A stretch of 41,999 nucleotides of DNA. Source: Desulfurococcales archaeon (GTDB lineage Archaea; Thermoproteota; Thermoprotei_A; Sulfolobales; Acidilobaceae). Below are positions 1 through 8,279 of this stretch, one piece after another. The translations under genes were made by a program, and so were the position numbers. Positions within the stretch are counted from its first letter, which is position 1. Every line of letters starts with the position of its first letter. The stretch spans positions 1 through 41,999 of the forward strand of contig WAOT01000029.1 of NCBI GenBank assembly GCA_015521115.1, given 5' to 3'. The notes beneath the pieces are model-generated. The model was not told the origin of the DNA and did not search any database. It worked only from the letters and a program-made list of their open reading frames with translations.

Positions 1-2
1 TC

Positions 3-935
3 CTAGAGGCGGGGGGAGGTATATACTATACTGTGAAGATGACCAGGAAGGCCTCAGCAAGCGAGCTCGCAGACCAGGCATACCCCCGGCTAGTGGTCAT
101 GGCATGGGAGGGGACAGTACATGTAGAGTCCAAGACTGGGTACGGCCTAACGGGGGAGCACGAGCTTAAAATGCTCGAGGCAATGGATCTCCTCCAGGTT
201 ATGGCCCCATACATGGGCATAACCAAAACACTCCTAGCCCATGTCGTCCCCGAGGAGTATGGGGACAGAAGGGAGGAGTACATAGAGCACTTCACAAAAC
301 AACTAATACCGGCGGCGAAGGAGAAGGGCGCCGAGTTCGTAGACGTATTCTGCGACAGGGGCGCATTCACAGTCGAAGAGACCCGGCGGATCCTATCAGC
401 AGCGGCCGCATATGGCATGAAACTGCGCCTCCACTCAGACGAGCTAGCCGACATAGGGTGTAGTAGGCTAGCTCTGGAGTACACGCTATACAGCATGGAT
501 CACCTAGAACACCTTCCACCAACCATCATACCAGCACTCGCCAATACCAGGACTGTGGCAACCCTGCTCCCCACCTCAATGCTCAGCGTCTTCTCAGAGA
601 AGAAACCGCCCGTAGAAGAACTCAAGAAACACGGCGTCTACATAGGGCTAGCGACAGACCTGAACCCGAACAATATGACCCCGAGTATGAGGCATGTAGT
701 GGAGCTCGCCGTATACCTTTACAAGTTAACACCATTAGAGGCGCTAGCGGCGGCAACCGTAAACGCAGCATACAGCCTCGGCCTAGAAGGGGTTCTGGGT
801 AGAATAGTTGAGGGCACAAATCCTGGCCTGATAATCTGGGACTTCGACTCGGTCAAGAAGATAGGATACGAATGGGGTTATGACACGATACTCGCAGTTG
901 TGAGGAGGGATGGAGCAATCGTCTACCACTACTAG
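3..935 (+). CDS. hutI: Imidazolonepropionase (HutI), N-terminus cut off by window edge
   Basis: HutI hydrolyses 4-imidazolone-5-propanoate to N-formimino-glutamate, the third step of histidine degradation, in the cytoplasm. The visible 310 residues carry family landmarks in order: a GGGI block right at the edge (bases 12-23), ESKTGYGL, LLAHVVPEEYG, VDVFCDRGAF, LRLHSDELADIGC, MDHLEHL, TVATLLPTSM and GLATDLNPNN, matching the metal-dependent amidohydrolase fold. A GTG at 33 gives a 300-residue reading, but the frame is open back to base 3 and the GGGI block upstream of that GTG is conserved in the family. The true start therefore lies outside the window, and about 90-100 residues, including the HxH metal site, are missing from view. 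Family members are about 400 residues. No other hut gene is visible, so a complete pathway is inference. Confidence 0.88.
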   Translation, partial: LEAGGGIYYTVKMTRKASASELADQAYPRLVVMAWEGTVHVESKTGYGLTGEHELKMLEAMDLLQVMAPYMGITKTLLAHVVPEEYGDRREEYIEHFTKQLIPAAKEKGAEFVDVFCDRGAFTVEETRRILSAAAAYGMKLRLHSDELADIGCSRLALEYTLYSMDHLEHLPPTIIPALANTRTVATLLPTSMLSVFSEKKPPVEELKKHGVYIGLATDLNPNNMTPSMRHVVELAVYLYKLTPLEALAAATVNAAYSLGLEGVLGRIVEGTNPGLIIWDFDSVKKIGYEWGYDTILAVVRRDGAIVYHY

Positions 936-1054
936 GCGTTGCATCCATACCCTCAGGTATTAGTTGTGGACATGGACTAGAGACATACAACTCGCCCATC
1001 ACCAGCATATTGGTTCCGCCACCCGAAAACAACTAACACGGCGGTGTTCCTCTC

Positions 1055-1375
1055 ATGAAGCTTCAAGTGACCGTCCAGGGGTTCGACGAGAACCTACAGC
1101 CCATGAATTCCTGCGACGAGATAGACTTAGGGATGCTCACAGCAGATGAAGTGATAGGCCTCCTAAAGGGGCTAACAAGGCCTGAGGGCTATGAGGACTG
1201 GGATTGTGGTATCAATTTTAACATAATCAAGGGGCCGCAGAGATGGCTCACAGTGACTTTTAACGAGAAAAATAATTTCACGCTCGTCGAGCAGACCCCC
1301 GAAGACATGCTCGTGGATGATGGGTTAACGTTTGAGGAGGTCGCGGAAGCAATAAGAAAATATTATTTACTATGA
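1055..1375 (+). CDS. Small acidic hypothetical protein (106 aa)
   Basis: I do not recognise this protein. It has no signal peptide or membrane segment and is acidic, with a two-Cys N-terminal half (C20 and C51) and a helical C-terminus (LTFEEVAEAIRKYY). The ATG at 1055 is preceded by GCGGTG at 1040-1045, a plausible Shine-Dalgarno site with about 9 nt spacing. It sits 119 nt after hutI on the same strand and faces the surface-protein gene at 1412 tail to tail. Codon use (AGG, ATA, CTC) matches its neighbours, which supports real coding. Function is unknown. Confidence 0.65.
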   Translation: MKLQVTVQGFDENLQPMNSCDEIDLGMLTADEVIGLLKGLTRPEGYEDWDCGINFNIIKGPQRWLTVTFNEKNNFTLVEQTPEDMLVDDGLTFEEVAEAIRKYYLL

Positions 1376-1390
1376 GATTAATAATTATTA

Positions 1391-1434
1391 TAAAAAATTG
1401 TGGTGTAAAGGTTACCTCCTCCGGGAGAGGAGGT
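1391..1434 (-). terminator. Hairpin plus T-run after the surface-protein gene
   Basis: A perfect 8-bp inverted repeat, ACCTCCTC / GAGGAGGT with a 5-nt loop, spans 1414-1434 and overlaps the last codons and stop of the minus-strand gene. On that strand it is followed about 16 nt later by a run of six T (1392-1397). The AT-rich 1376-1411 gap also follows the plus-strand 106-aa gene, so it may end both transcripts. The hairpin is seen in the sequence; termination is inference. Confidence 0.4.
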
Positions 1435-3586
1435 GTGTGGCTGCAACTGCGGCAGCACTGATTCCAGCCATGCCTCCAACTGCGTAGGCTATTGTGGACT
1501 GGCAGGGGCAGGACCCCCCTGTCCCTGTAGAGTTTCCTTGAGGCCCTGTAGGTTCGTGGTCTGTGGGGGTTTTCGTCGAGTTTATTGGTACTGGTGTTGG
1601 TGCACATACACTCCCGCTCACGTAGAGGCCTGAAACTATGCCTGAGTCTACTACCTTTACTGAGAGCGTGTGTGTTCCTGCTTGTAGTAGTGTCGTGTAG
1701 TTTGACATTGAGTTGAGCGATGTGTTCTGGACTAGTACTCCGTCAACGTAGAGGTACCCAGCGTTGTCAGCTGTCCAGGTCATGTTAAGGATAGAAGGTG
1801 TCTGTAGAGTGAACGTAATGCTATACACCGCGTCCGGGTGTGGGTTGCTGGGTGAATTCACTATCGGTGCACCGTTCGAGTATGTATAGGCGCTTATCCA
1901 CACGGCGTTGGACTGCTGTAGCGTCTGCCATCCTTGGAATGAGGATGCCCTAGCCTGTATATGTTGTGGGCTCACAACTCCCCAGTCCGGATAGTCTGTG
2001 AGCGGGTTCTCTGGTGTTCCAATGGTGTCCGGTGTCCCCTGCGAGGTTGTCCCGGTGCTTATGTCTATACATATCCCCGTGTGCTGTGGGCCGGGCCCGG
2101 TAACCGTTGTAGTTGGGGGTCTCGGAGTTGTTGTCACGTTAGCTGTCGGCCTGCTTGTTGTAACCGTTATCGGTTCAGGTATGAACTCCCCCGTGACAAG
2201 GTAGAGCCCCATGAGGTAGCCCTGTGACTGGTCTATTATCGGGAACCTGTTGTAAACGTTGAACTCCTCATGATAGTATACGGGATCGTGCTTCTGGAAG
2301 TCTATATTTGCTGGAGTGAGGTTTGGCTGTGGGGAGTATGTGAAACTCGACCGTTGGACGACTGTTAGTGTTGAGGGGTATGTGCTGGACATTGACCCGA
2401 CAACGTGGAGCTTCTCTACGGGGCTTACACTGATACTCTTCCCCTCAGCGTTAACCCCCGCATAACTGTATGCCCTGTATAGTGTTCCATTCGAGTGGAG
2501 CTCTCCCAGTAATACTGATGAGGATGTCGACGTTCCATTGTATACTCCTGTGAAGGCTATGTGGGTGTCCTGGACGAACACGTCCTCGACCCTATCCTCT
2601 CCAGCGGTTGATACCATTGTCAGCCATACGACATTTGCCTGTGGTGTTAGGGAGAGGCTTGCTATAAAGCCGTCCAACCCCATCTGACCATTCTTGGCAT
2701 ACCCTCCAACTATTATCTCGTCGCCCATTATGGAAACAGAGGTGGCCACGGAGCTTGTCCCCGTTTCTACAGTGTATGCTGCACTTACGCCCATGGAGTG
2801 GTTTAACACAACTATTAAGGGTCTAGGTGTGGGCTGGTCAAGTAAGTATCCCACCGCCACGATGTAACCATAGTAGGGGCTTGACGGGTCATTGTATACT
2901 GCGACATCGTTTAGGCCGCTAGAGCCCTTAATCGTCATTATAGGCCCACTAATATTGTGGCTTGTAGGGGTTAGTAGCGCAATCATCCCCTGGTCGTTTG
3001 AGGATATCTCGGGTACGAACCAGTCTATACTGTTAGCTGTGCCTACTACGACATAGCTGTTGCCCCTGTCACTGTAACCTATAGACGTTATCCTGGAACC
3101 ATACTCTGTCCCGGGGTCGAAGATCGAGTAAGCCTGCAGCGCTCCCATGCTGGGCTCGAGCGAGACTATCAAGCTAGAGCTCCTCTTGTCCGAAGCGGTA
3201 CTGCCGGCGAAAACATAGTTTGAAACGGAGTTGAACATGGTCTTCCCATACTCGGTCTGGTTTATTATGAGCACGCTCCTATACCACTCGGGCACACCGT
3301 TAGTATACTTAATGGCGTAGAACTGGGTTTCCCCTGTTAGGGGGTCGGCGCCCCTTGCCCACCCCGCTATTATATCGGAGTAGCCTCCCTGCCCGTCAGG
3401 TATGGTCTGGATGCTGTTCAACTCGATCTCTCCTAGATGAAACGATTTCTCCACCTCAAGTCCTGGTACCTGCAGGGCTTGTGCTGGTTGTCCTCCCCCA
3501 GTGTATAGGCTTATGCCCCCGAGGAGGAGGGCTATGGTGAAGGAAATCGTCACTAATCTTTTACTATTCACATTATTCCAACTCAA
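1412..3586 (-). CDS. Secreted propeller-like surface protein with C-terminal anchor
   Basis: This is a 724-residue exported protein. The N-terminus has basic residues followed by a hydrophobic stretch (SFTIALLLGGISLY), a signal peptide. Roughly residues 45-440 hold degenerate repeats of about 50-60 residues alternating GYxxVVG-type strands with D-rich turns, resembling secreted beta-propeller (SBBP-like) repeats. A Thr/Pro-rich linker (about 475-500) follows, then a beta-rich PA14/galactose-binding-like module (about 520-665), and a final hydrophobic segment ending in RRR, suggesting membrane anchoring facing the outside. Many N-x-S/T sequons are present. The listed start is TTG; an alternative is GTG at 3571, which gives an equally good signal peptide. 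The ligand is unknown. No catalytic motif is visible, so a structural, adhesive or S-layer-associated role is inference. Confidence 0.75.
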   Translation of the reverse strand: MSWNNVNSKRLVTISFTIALLLGGISLYTGGGQPAQALQVPGLEVEKSFHLGEIELNSIQTIPDGQGGYSDIIAGWARGADPLTGETQFYAIKYTNGVPEWYRSVLIINQTEYGKTMFNSVSNYVFAGSTASDKRSSSLIVSLEPSMGALQAYSIFDPGTEYGSRITSIGYSDRGNSYVVVGTANSIDWFVPEISSNDQGMIALLTPTSHNISGPIMTIKGSSGLNDVAVYNDPSSPYYGYIVAVGYLLDQPTPRPLIVVLNHSMGVSAAYTVETGTSSVATSVSIMGDEIIVGGYAKNGQMGLDGFIASLSLTPQANVVWLTMVSTAGEDRVEDVFVQDTHIAFTGVYNGTSTSSSVLLGELHSNGTLYRAYSYAGVNAEGKSISVSPVEKLHVVGSMSSTYPSTLTVVQRSSFTYSPQPNLTPANIDFQKHDPVYYHEEFNVYNRFPIIDQSQGYLMGLYLVTGEFIPEPITVTTSRPTANVTTTPRPPTTTVTGPGPQHTGICIDISTGTTSQGTPDTIGTPENPLTDYPDWGVVSPQHIQARASSFQGWQTLQQSNAVWISAYTYSNGAPIVNSPSNPHPDAVYSITFTLQTPSILNMTWTADNAGYLYVDGVLVQNTSLNSMSNYTTLLQAGTHTLSVKVVDSGIVSGLYVSGSVCAPTPVPINSTKTPTDHEPTGPQGNSTGTGGSCPCQSTIAYAVGGMAGISAAAVAATHLLSRRR

Positions 3587-3596
3587 CTGTTATTGT

Positions 3597-3620
3597 CCCC
3601 TATCAGAGCATGTATAGGGG
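3597..3620 (-). promoter_or_regulatory. Leader inverted repeat covering a possible ribosome-binding site
   Basis: CCCCTAT and ATAGGGG form a perfect 7-bp inverted repeat with a 10-nt spacer. It lies just upstream of the TTG start (3586) of the surface-protein gene. In the minus-strand mRNA the 3-prime arm contains the only purine-rich GGGG within Shine-Dalgarno range. If the leader is transcribed, the hairpin would mask that site. Alternatively it is a DNA operator. Function is inferred. Confidence 0.3.
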
Positions 3621-3637
3621 AGTATGTACTTCTTCAA

Positions 3638-3680
3638 TCTAATTAAATAAATTTTAAATAAATAACTAAATATAAATTGT
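3638..3680. promoter_or_regulatory. AT-rich divergent promoter region
   Basis: The 216-nt gap between the divergent surface-protein gene (minus) and RlmI-type gene (plus) contains a 40-nt stretch made almost only of A and T, with overlapping TATA-box-like elements in both directions (TTTAAATA, AATATAAA). It is the most AT-rich intergenic stretch near here. It is well placed for the surface-protein transcript, but would leave a leader of about 100 nt for the gene at 3803. Confidence 0.4.
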
Positions 3681-3802
3681 TTGGTCGAACAGAGATCACC
3701 CCATACCCAACTAGGCCGCCACTTGACACCATACTCTCCAATCTTCCAGTCTTAACCGGTAGGGAGTGAGCGCTAGCCGCCTATTATAGCCTTGCTGGTC
3801 TC

Positions 3803-5023
3803 ATGCTCACGGGGGTGCTGAGAGGGGTGCCTTTAAGGAGGGTAAGTGTAAGGGGCGAGGGTGTTGAGCATCTCAGAGTAGGTACGGGTATAGTCTATAG
3901 GAAATGGGTAACTCTACCTGAAGGTACCCCTACACCCGGCGAGCTTGTGCGAGTCGAGGCAGATGACTATGTGGGGTGTGCCCTCTGGGAGCCCATCGGC
4001 CCGGTCGCTCTGAGGATGGTGAGTCATTGGGACTGCCCGTATAGGACGCCCCGCGAGGCCCTCCGCGACAGGATCCAGGCCGCCTATCGTGTCCGGGAGA
4101 GGGCGGGACTGGCTAGGACTGGGAGCTATAGGCTGGTCAATAGTGACGGTGACCTCCTCTCAGGCCTTATAGTAGACGTCTTCGGGGGGGAGATAGCTGT
4201 ATTACAGAGCAGTAGTTTAGCCGTAGATAGGCATATCGAGGTGATAGCCGGAATAATAGCGGACTTGACAGGGGTAGGCCACGTCTATGAGAAGAGTGTC
4301 CAGAGGAGCCGGAGAGCTATAGGGCTGGAGCCCAGGAGGAGGTGGATAATCGGGGGGAAGAGGAGGACTATCATAGAGGAGGGAGGCGCCCGCTTCATTG
4401 TGGATGTGGAGATGGGCCAGAAGACAGGCTTCTACCTCGACCAGCGGTTTAACCGTTTGGAGCTCCGAAAGTATGTCCATGAGGGGGCGAGGGTTCTAGA
4501 CTTGTTCTCCTACACTGGGGGCTTCGGAATACATGCTGCCCTCGAGGGGGCTAGGTACGTTCTCTTCGTAGAAGAGGATCCCCAAGCAGTGTCCCTTCTC
4601 AGGGAGAACCTAAGGCTTAACGGTATCAGGAACTATGGCATTGTTAACTCGAGTGTATGGGAGGTCGTGGACAGGAGGTATGAGCCCCCCTTTGATGTCG
4701 TCGTAGTTGACCCGCCCGCCTTCATACAGTCAGGGGATGAGCCTAGTGTTAGGAGGGGGTTGAGGGCGTACTTCCGCTCGTACAAGTGGGCTACAAGTCA
4801 GGGCTCGGAGGAACATGTTGCGTATCTGAGCAGTTGCAGCTACTTCCTAAGGAAGGACATGTTCGTGAGGCTGATAAGGGATGTTATGGCATCGATTAGG
4901 GCAGACTACTGGATGCTTGGGAGCCTAAGAGGGGCCGCCCCGGATCATGTGCACAGGGCTGCGGAGTATCTCGACTACCTGAAGGGTGCCTTCTTATATG
5001 TGAGGAAAAAGGGTGGGGCCTAG
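3803..5023 (+). CDS. RlmI-type rRNA (cytosine-C5)-methyltransferase, PUA plus Rossmann domain
   Basis: This 406-residue protein belongs to the COG1092 class I SAM-dependent methyltransferases that make m5C in rRNA. The N-terminal 80 residues form a PUA-like RNA-binding domain. A linker domain contains EKSVQRSR and GQKTGFYLDQR. The catalytic domain has the SAM-binding motif LDLFSYTGGFG near residue 230, an acidic VEEDPQA, the DPPAF motif near 305, and SCSYFL near 343 carrying the expected catalytic Cys. Length is typical (about 390-400). ATG at 3803 is the first start. Its TAG stop shares the palindrome CTAG with the stop of convergent fumB. The exact target base cannot be read from sequence. 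Confidence 0.88.
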   Translation: MLTGVLRGVPLRRVSVRGEGVEHLRVGTGIVYRKWVTLPEGTPTPGELVRVEADDYVGCALWEPIGPVALRMVSHWDCPYRTPREALRDRIQAAYRVRERAGLARTGSYRLVNSDGDLLSGLIVDVFGGEIAVLQSSSLAVDRHIEVIAGIIADLTGVGHVYEKSVQRSRRAIGLEPRRRWIIGGKRRTIIEEGGARFIVDVEMGQKTGFYLDQRFNRLELRKYVHEGARVLDLFSYTGGFGIHAALEGARYVLFVEEDPQAVSLLRENLRLNGIRNYGIVNSSVWEVVDRRYEPPFDVVVVDPPAFIQSGDEPSVRRGLRAYFRSYKWATSQGSEEHVAYLSSCSYFLRKDMFVRLIRDVMASIRADYWMLGSLRGAAPDHVHRAAEYLDYLKGAFLYVRKKGGA

Positions 5024-5646
5024 TGTTCTAGCTTGGAGAGGAGCTCCTCCTTTACCTTCTCAGCCCTCTCCCTGACCTTAGCCATTTGCTCCTCATAGAA
5101 GTTGTTCCCTTGTGCGTCAATCGTTACAACTAGTGGGCCGAACTCTTCGACCTCGAAGACCCAGACAGCCTCTGGTATGCCTAGCTCCTCGAGCCAGTAC
5201 ACGTCTATTACCCTCTTAATCCTGCTGGCTGCGAGTGCTCCCGCTCCGCCTGTGAATACTGCGTATACTGCTTTGTGCTTTTTCATGGCCTCTGCAGTCC
5301 TCGGGCCCATTCCACCCTTCCCTACGACCACCTTAACGCCAGTCTTTTCTATGAACTCTGCCTCCACGCTCTCCATCCTCATGCTCGTCGTAGGCCCGGC
5401 TGCAACCACTTCCCATGTACCGTCGGGCCTCTTCCTGACCACGGGCCCGCAGTGGTAGAGTACTAGTCCATGGAGGTCTATTGGGAGCTTCTCCCCCTTC
5501 TCGAGTGTCTCTAGGATCTTCTTGTGGGCCTCGTCTCTCGCTGTGACCATTATTCCTGTTATATATAGTATGTCCCCGACACGGAGCTTCTCGATCTCCT
5601 CATCGCTGATGGGCGTCTTGAGGTGGAACACCCTTGCCTCCGCCAC
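5020..5646 (-). CDS. fumB: Fumarate hydratase class I, beta subunit
   Basis: This is the C-terminal-type subunit (208 aa) of the two-subunit, oxygen-labile 4Fe-4S fumarase that interconverts fumarate and malate. Recognisable blocks are LRVGDILYITG, ARDEAHKKI near residue 37, LHGLVLYHCGPV, AAGPTTSMRME, VVGKGGMG and AVFTGGAGALAA, which are typical of the beta fold. The GTG start at 5646 is preceded by GGGGGGTGAG, and the gene lies 14 nt after fumA, so the two form a clear operon encoding one enzyme. The last bases overlap the stop of the convergent methyltransferase gene. Confidence 0.93.
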   Translation of the reverse strand: MAEARVFHLKTPISDEEIEKLRVGDILYITGIMVTARDEAHKKILETLEKGEKLPIDLHGLVLYHCGPVVRKRPDGTWEVVAAGPTTSMRMESVEAEFIEKTGVKVVVGKGGMGPRTAEAMKKHKAVYAVFTGGAGALAASRIKRVIDVYWLEELGIPEAVWVFEVEEFGPLVVTIDAQGNNFYEEQMAKVRERAEKVKEELLSKLEH

Positions 5647-5660
5647 TACTACTCACCCCC

Positions 5661-6575
5661 CTACTTTATGACGCACTTATCGCCCTCTCTCCTTAGGTGT
5701 CTAGTGAGTACCTGGAAAGAACCGTCAGGGGAGATCTTAATTGAGCCCCGCCTCGTTGCCCAGCAGCTCGTTATTATTCCGATCGCGAACGTCGCAGGGT
5801 GCCTGTGGGCGTATTCGAACTTCACGTCTAGAGCAGTGTACTTGCCTCCGAAGCCGTGTGGGCCTATGCCCAGCTTATTTATCGCCTCTAACAGCTCCTC
5901 CTCGATCTTTGCGGCCTTCGGGTCTGGGTGCCTCTCGCCTATGGGCCTTAGTAGGGCTTTCTTCGCCAGGCTCATCACTATGTCTGCGCCCGCGCCTATT
6001 GCGACACCAACGATCACGGGTGGGCAGGGGAGGGGCCCGGCCCTGACTATTGCGTCGATAACCCCCTTGTACAGGTTCTCGAAGCCCTTCAGGGGGGTCG
6101 ACATGATTAGGGTGCTCGGCGCCTCGCTCCCGCCGCCCTTGAACATTAGGTTTACTTTCAACTCGTTGCCACGTTTGGGCTCGAAGTGTATCCATGGTAT
6201 GAAGCGGCCGGTGTTGTCGCCACTATTCTTGGCGTAGAGTGGGTCTACGGCGTTAGGCCTGAGGTAGCCCTCTTTTGTCGCCCTCCTCAGCGCTGCTATG
6301 AAGGCCTCCTCTACGTCGAGTGGTTTGATGGGGAACTCTTCGCCTATTTCAATCCAAAGGTATGGTGTCCCTGTGTCCTGGCATATTGGCCTCGTCTCCT
6401 TGCATGCGACCTCCATATCCTCTAGGATCGCTTTCAGCTGCGTCTTAGCTACAGGGTTCTCCTCGGTCTCGTACGCCTTCCTTATGGCATTGTATACGTC
6501 CTCCGGTATCCCGGTGGCCACGGTCAGTATGAAGTTGTAGAAGATCTCCTCTAGCTTCTCCCTCGATAGAGACAA
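5661..6575 (-). CDS. fumA: Fumarate hydratase class I, alpha subunit
   Basis: This is the iron-sulfur subunit (304 aa) of class I fumarase. The three expected cluster cysteines lie in ICQDTGTPYLW, PCPPVIVG and ITSCWATRRG. Other family blocks are GGSEAPSTL, GVAIGAGADI, KKALLRPIGERHPD and GIGPHGFGGKYTALDVK. It starts at TTG with GGGTGAG a few bases upstream and is divergent from hom, separated by 147 nt. It is co-transcribed with fumB. In this setting the enzyme would serve the C4 segment of central metabolism together with the malic enzyme at 26 kb (inference). Length is slightly above the usual 280-300. Confidence 0.94.
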   Translation of the reverse strand: MSLSREKLEEIFYNFILTVATGIPEDVYNAIRKAYETEENPVAKTQLKAILEDMEVACKETRPICQDTGTPYLWIEIGEEFPIKPLDVEEAFIAALRRATKEGYLRPNAVDPLYAKNSGDNTGRFIPWIHFEPKRGNELKVNLMFKGGGSEAPSTLIMSTPLKGFENLYKGVIDAIVRAGPLPCPPVIVGVAIGAGADIVMSLAKKALLRPIGERHPDPKAAKIEEELLEAINKLGIGPHGFGGKYTALDVKFEYAHRHPATFAIGIITSCWATRRGSIKISPDGSFQVLTRHLRREGDKCVIK

Positions 6576-6695
6576 GGTCTCACCCTCTAATCCAGTGACG
6601 CTCTCGGAGGGTGCTAGCCCTCCAGTTGGATTGATAGTCTCAACGCCGGCATTATACGGTTAATTCATAAAACAGTAATAGCCTAGACCCCCAGG

Positions 6696-6704
6696 GCATA
6701 TAAC
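6696..6704 (+). promoter_or_regulatory. TATA-like element for hom, suggesting leaderless start
   Basis: GCATATAAC is centred about 23 nt upstream of the hom ATG at 6723, and there is no good Shine-Dalgarno sequence before that ATG. With the usual archaeal TATA-to-start distance, the transcript would begin at or next to the ATG. Leaderless mRNA is therefore inferred. Confidence 0.4.
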
Positions 6705-6722
6705 AGTCTTGGGTCGATCGAT

Positions 6723-7703
6723 ATGGCTACAGCTTTCCTATTCGGTTTTGGTAAGGTCGGTAGGGAGCTAGTCAAGCTCCTATTGGGGACTGACCAGGAT
6801 ATAGAACTGGTCGGCGTAACCTCAAGCCGTGGCACCGTTCTCACTGAAGGGCCTAGGGATAAGGCCGAGCTCCTACGCCTAGCCAGAGAGGGCAGAAAGC
6901 TCCACGAACACCCATCGTTTATTCCGGGACTACTAGCACCTGACTCCGCAGTCGCGGTAAAGCCGGATATCGTCTTCATAGCGATACCGCCAAGCTACGA
7001 GACAGGAGAACCGAACAGGACAATATACAAGGCGCTAGTCGAGGAGGGGATAAACATCGTAACGGCCGATAAGACAGTCCTAGCACTACATTATAACTGG
7101 ATTAAGGGTAAGGCGGAGGAGAACGGGGCGCTCCTAGGGTATAGGGCTACCGTGGCGGCTGGAACACCAGCTATAGACGCTGCCCGGGCACTCAGATATA
7201 GAGGGGTTGAATCGTTAAGAGCGGTTCTAAACGCCACCTCGAACTACGTGCTAGGCCTCGTCGAGCAGGGGCTAAGCCTCAGCGAGGCCATAGAGAGGAG
7301 CATAAAAGATGGTCTAGCAGAGCCTGACCCCTCAATAGACCTCCATGGCTGGGATGCTGCTGCGAAGCTAACGATACTAGCCAACGAGTTGGGACTGGAG
7401 GCGGCTCTCAACGATGTGGACAGGGTTCCACTGACTGAAGAGGCAATAGGGTCTCTAGCCGGGGAGAAGGCGAGGGTTAAGCAGGTCGCATCCCTCAGGG
7501 TTGAAGAGGGTAAGGCGGTGTTGAGGGTAGCGCCTGAGGCCGTCCTGCCCGGTGATCCGCTGTATTATGCTGAGGGGGAGCGTAATGTTATCCTATACTA
7601 CCTCGAGGGTGATATGATAAGGTTGGAGGGCCCTGCAGGCCCCGCTTGGAGGACTGCCCGTGTCATGCTTGCTGATGCCCTCGAGATCCTCAGGGCTTCC
7701 TGA
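6723..7703 (+). CDS. hom: Homoserine dehydrogenase
   Basis: This enzyme reduces aspartate-4-semialdehyde to homoserine, en route to threonine and methionine. It has 326 residues, near the size of stand-alone archaeal enzymes, and no ACT regulatory domain or aspartokinase fusion. An N-terminal Rossmann motif FGFGKVGREL is followed by VTADKTVLA, TVAAGTPAIDA, NATSNYVLG and the substrate-site block EPDPSIDLHGWDAAAK, whose last Lys matches the catalytic lysine region. No other threonine or methionine biosynthesis gene is adjacent. The 3-prime end overlaps the convergent gene at 7690 by 14 nt. Confidence 0.93.
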   Translation: MATAFLFGFGKVGRELVKLLLGTDQDIELVGVTSSRGTVLTEGPRDKAELLRLAREGRKLHEHPSFIPGLLAPDSAVAVKPDIVFIAIPPSYETGEPNRTIYKALVEEGINIVTADKTVLALHYNWIKGKAEENGALLGYRATVAAGTPAIDAARALRYRGVESLRAVLNATSNYVLGLVEQGLSLSEAIERSIKDGLAEPDPSIDLHGWDAAAKLTILANELGLEAALNDVDRVPLTEEAIGSLAGEKARVKQVASLRVEEGKAVLRVAPEAVLPGDPLYYAEGERNVILYYLEGDMIRLEGPAGPAWRTARVMLADALEILRAS

Positions 7704-8271
7704 GTATGATCGAGCCCCCTGCCTCGGAGGGGACTGCGACCCTTTTCCACCCCAGCTCCTCCATTACTTGGAAGAAGTCTTCCGTCGGTCTTGGGAAGAA
7801 TATGTTGTGGAACACAGCGTAACCTCCACTCACTAGCCTGTCCCTAGCTAGTCTTAGTATCTCGGCGTACTGGTGCTTCTCTATGTCGACGAAGAGTAGG
7901 GCGATATTGTTAAGCCCCTCGACAACTGTTAGGGCGTTATCGTTGATAGCATCTATATCAACGTAAGCGGCCAGCTGATCCGCGGTCGATCTCAGGTGCT
8001 TGAAGAGCCTACCATCGTACTCTATGGCGACTACACGGCACCTCCTACCGCTACCTACAGCCCCCAGCACTATCCAGGCAGTGGAGAACCCTATACCCGC
8101 GCCCGCATCAACTAGGATCCCGTTAACGCTAGTGCAGGCGGCAAACGCTGTGGCGGCGAGGAGTGTGCCGTCTTCACGGGCTATGCTTGGGATAAGGAGG
8201 TTGTTCGAGTCCTCCTCTAACTGGTCGATTAGGCCATACAGCCTGTCTAGGGAGCCCTTTGTCGTGGGCAT
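7690..8271 (-). CDS. Small SAM-dependent O-methyltransferase-like protein
   Basis: This is a Rossmann-fold methyltransferase-like protein of about 193 residues. The glycine-rich motif VDAGAGIGFST, the acidic end of strand 2 (VVAIEYD), IALLFVDIEKHQY and LVSGGYAVFHN resemble the COG4122 O-methyltransferase group. The chosen ATG (8271) has AGGTG 5 nt upstream, overlapping the end of the ABC ATPase gene; a GTG two codons earlier (8277) is possible. It sits downstream of the Fbp-type permease and ATPase in the same direction and is probably co-transcribed. The substrate is unknown, and a link to transport is only positional. Confidence 0.65.
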   Translation of the reverse strand: MPTTKGSLDRLYGLIDQLEEDSNNLLIPSIAREDGTLLAATAFAACTSVNGILVDAGAGIGFSTAWIVLGAVGSGRRCRVVAIEYDGRLFKHLRSTADQLAAYVDIDAINDNALTVVEGLNNIALLFVDIEKHQYAEILRLARDRLVSGGYAVFHNIFFPRPTEDFFQVMEELGWKRVAVPSEAGGSIILRKP

Positions 8272-8279
8272 GATCACAC

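Noticed and set aside
964-1149. 61-codon plus-strand ORF between hutI and the 106-aa gene
   Set aside because: It overlaps the 106-aa gene in another frame, lacks a ribosome site and has a composition unlike proteins here.
5623-6237. Open frame of 204 codons antisense to fumA
   Set aside because: Fully covered by fumA, which has all family motifs; no ribosome site or homology features.
6606-6623. Inverted repeat GGAGGG-6 nt-CCCTCC in the fumA/hom gap as an operator
   Set aside because: Six-bp arms of G/C-rich sequence are expected by chance at this base composition, and nothing else supports regulator binding.
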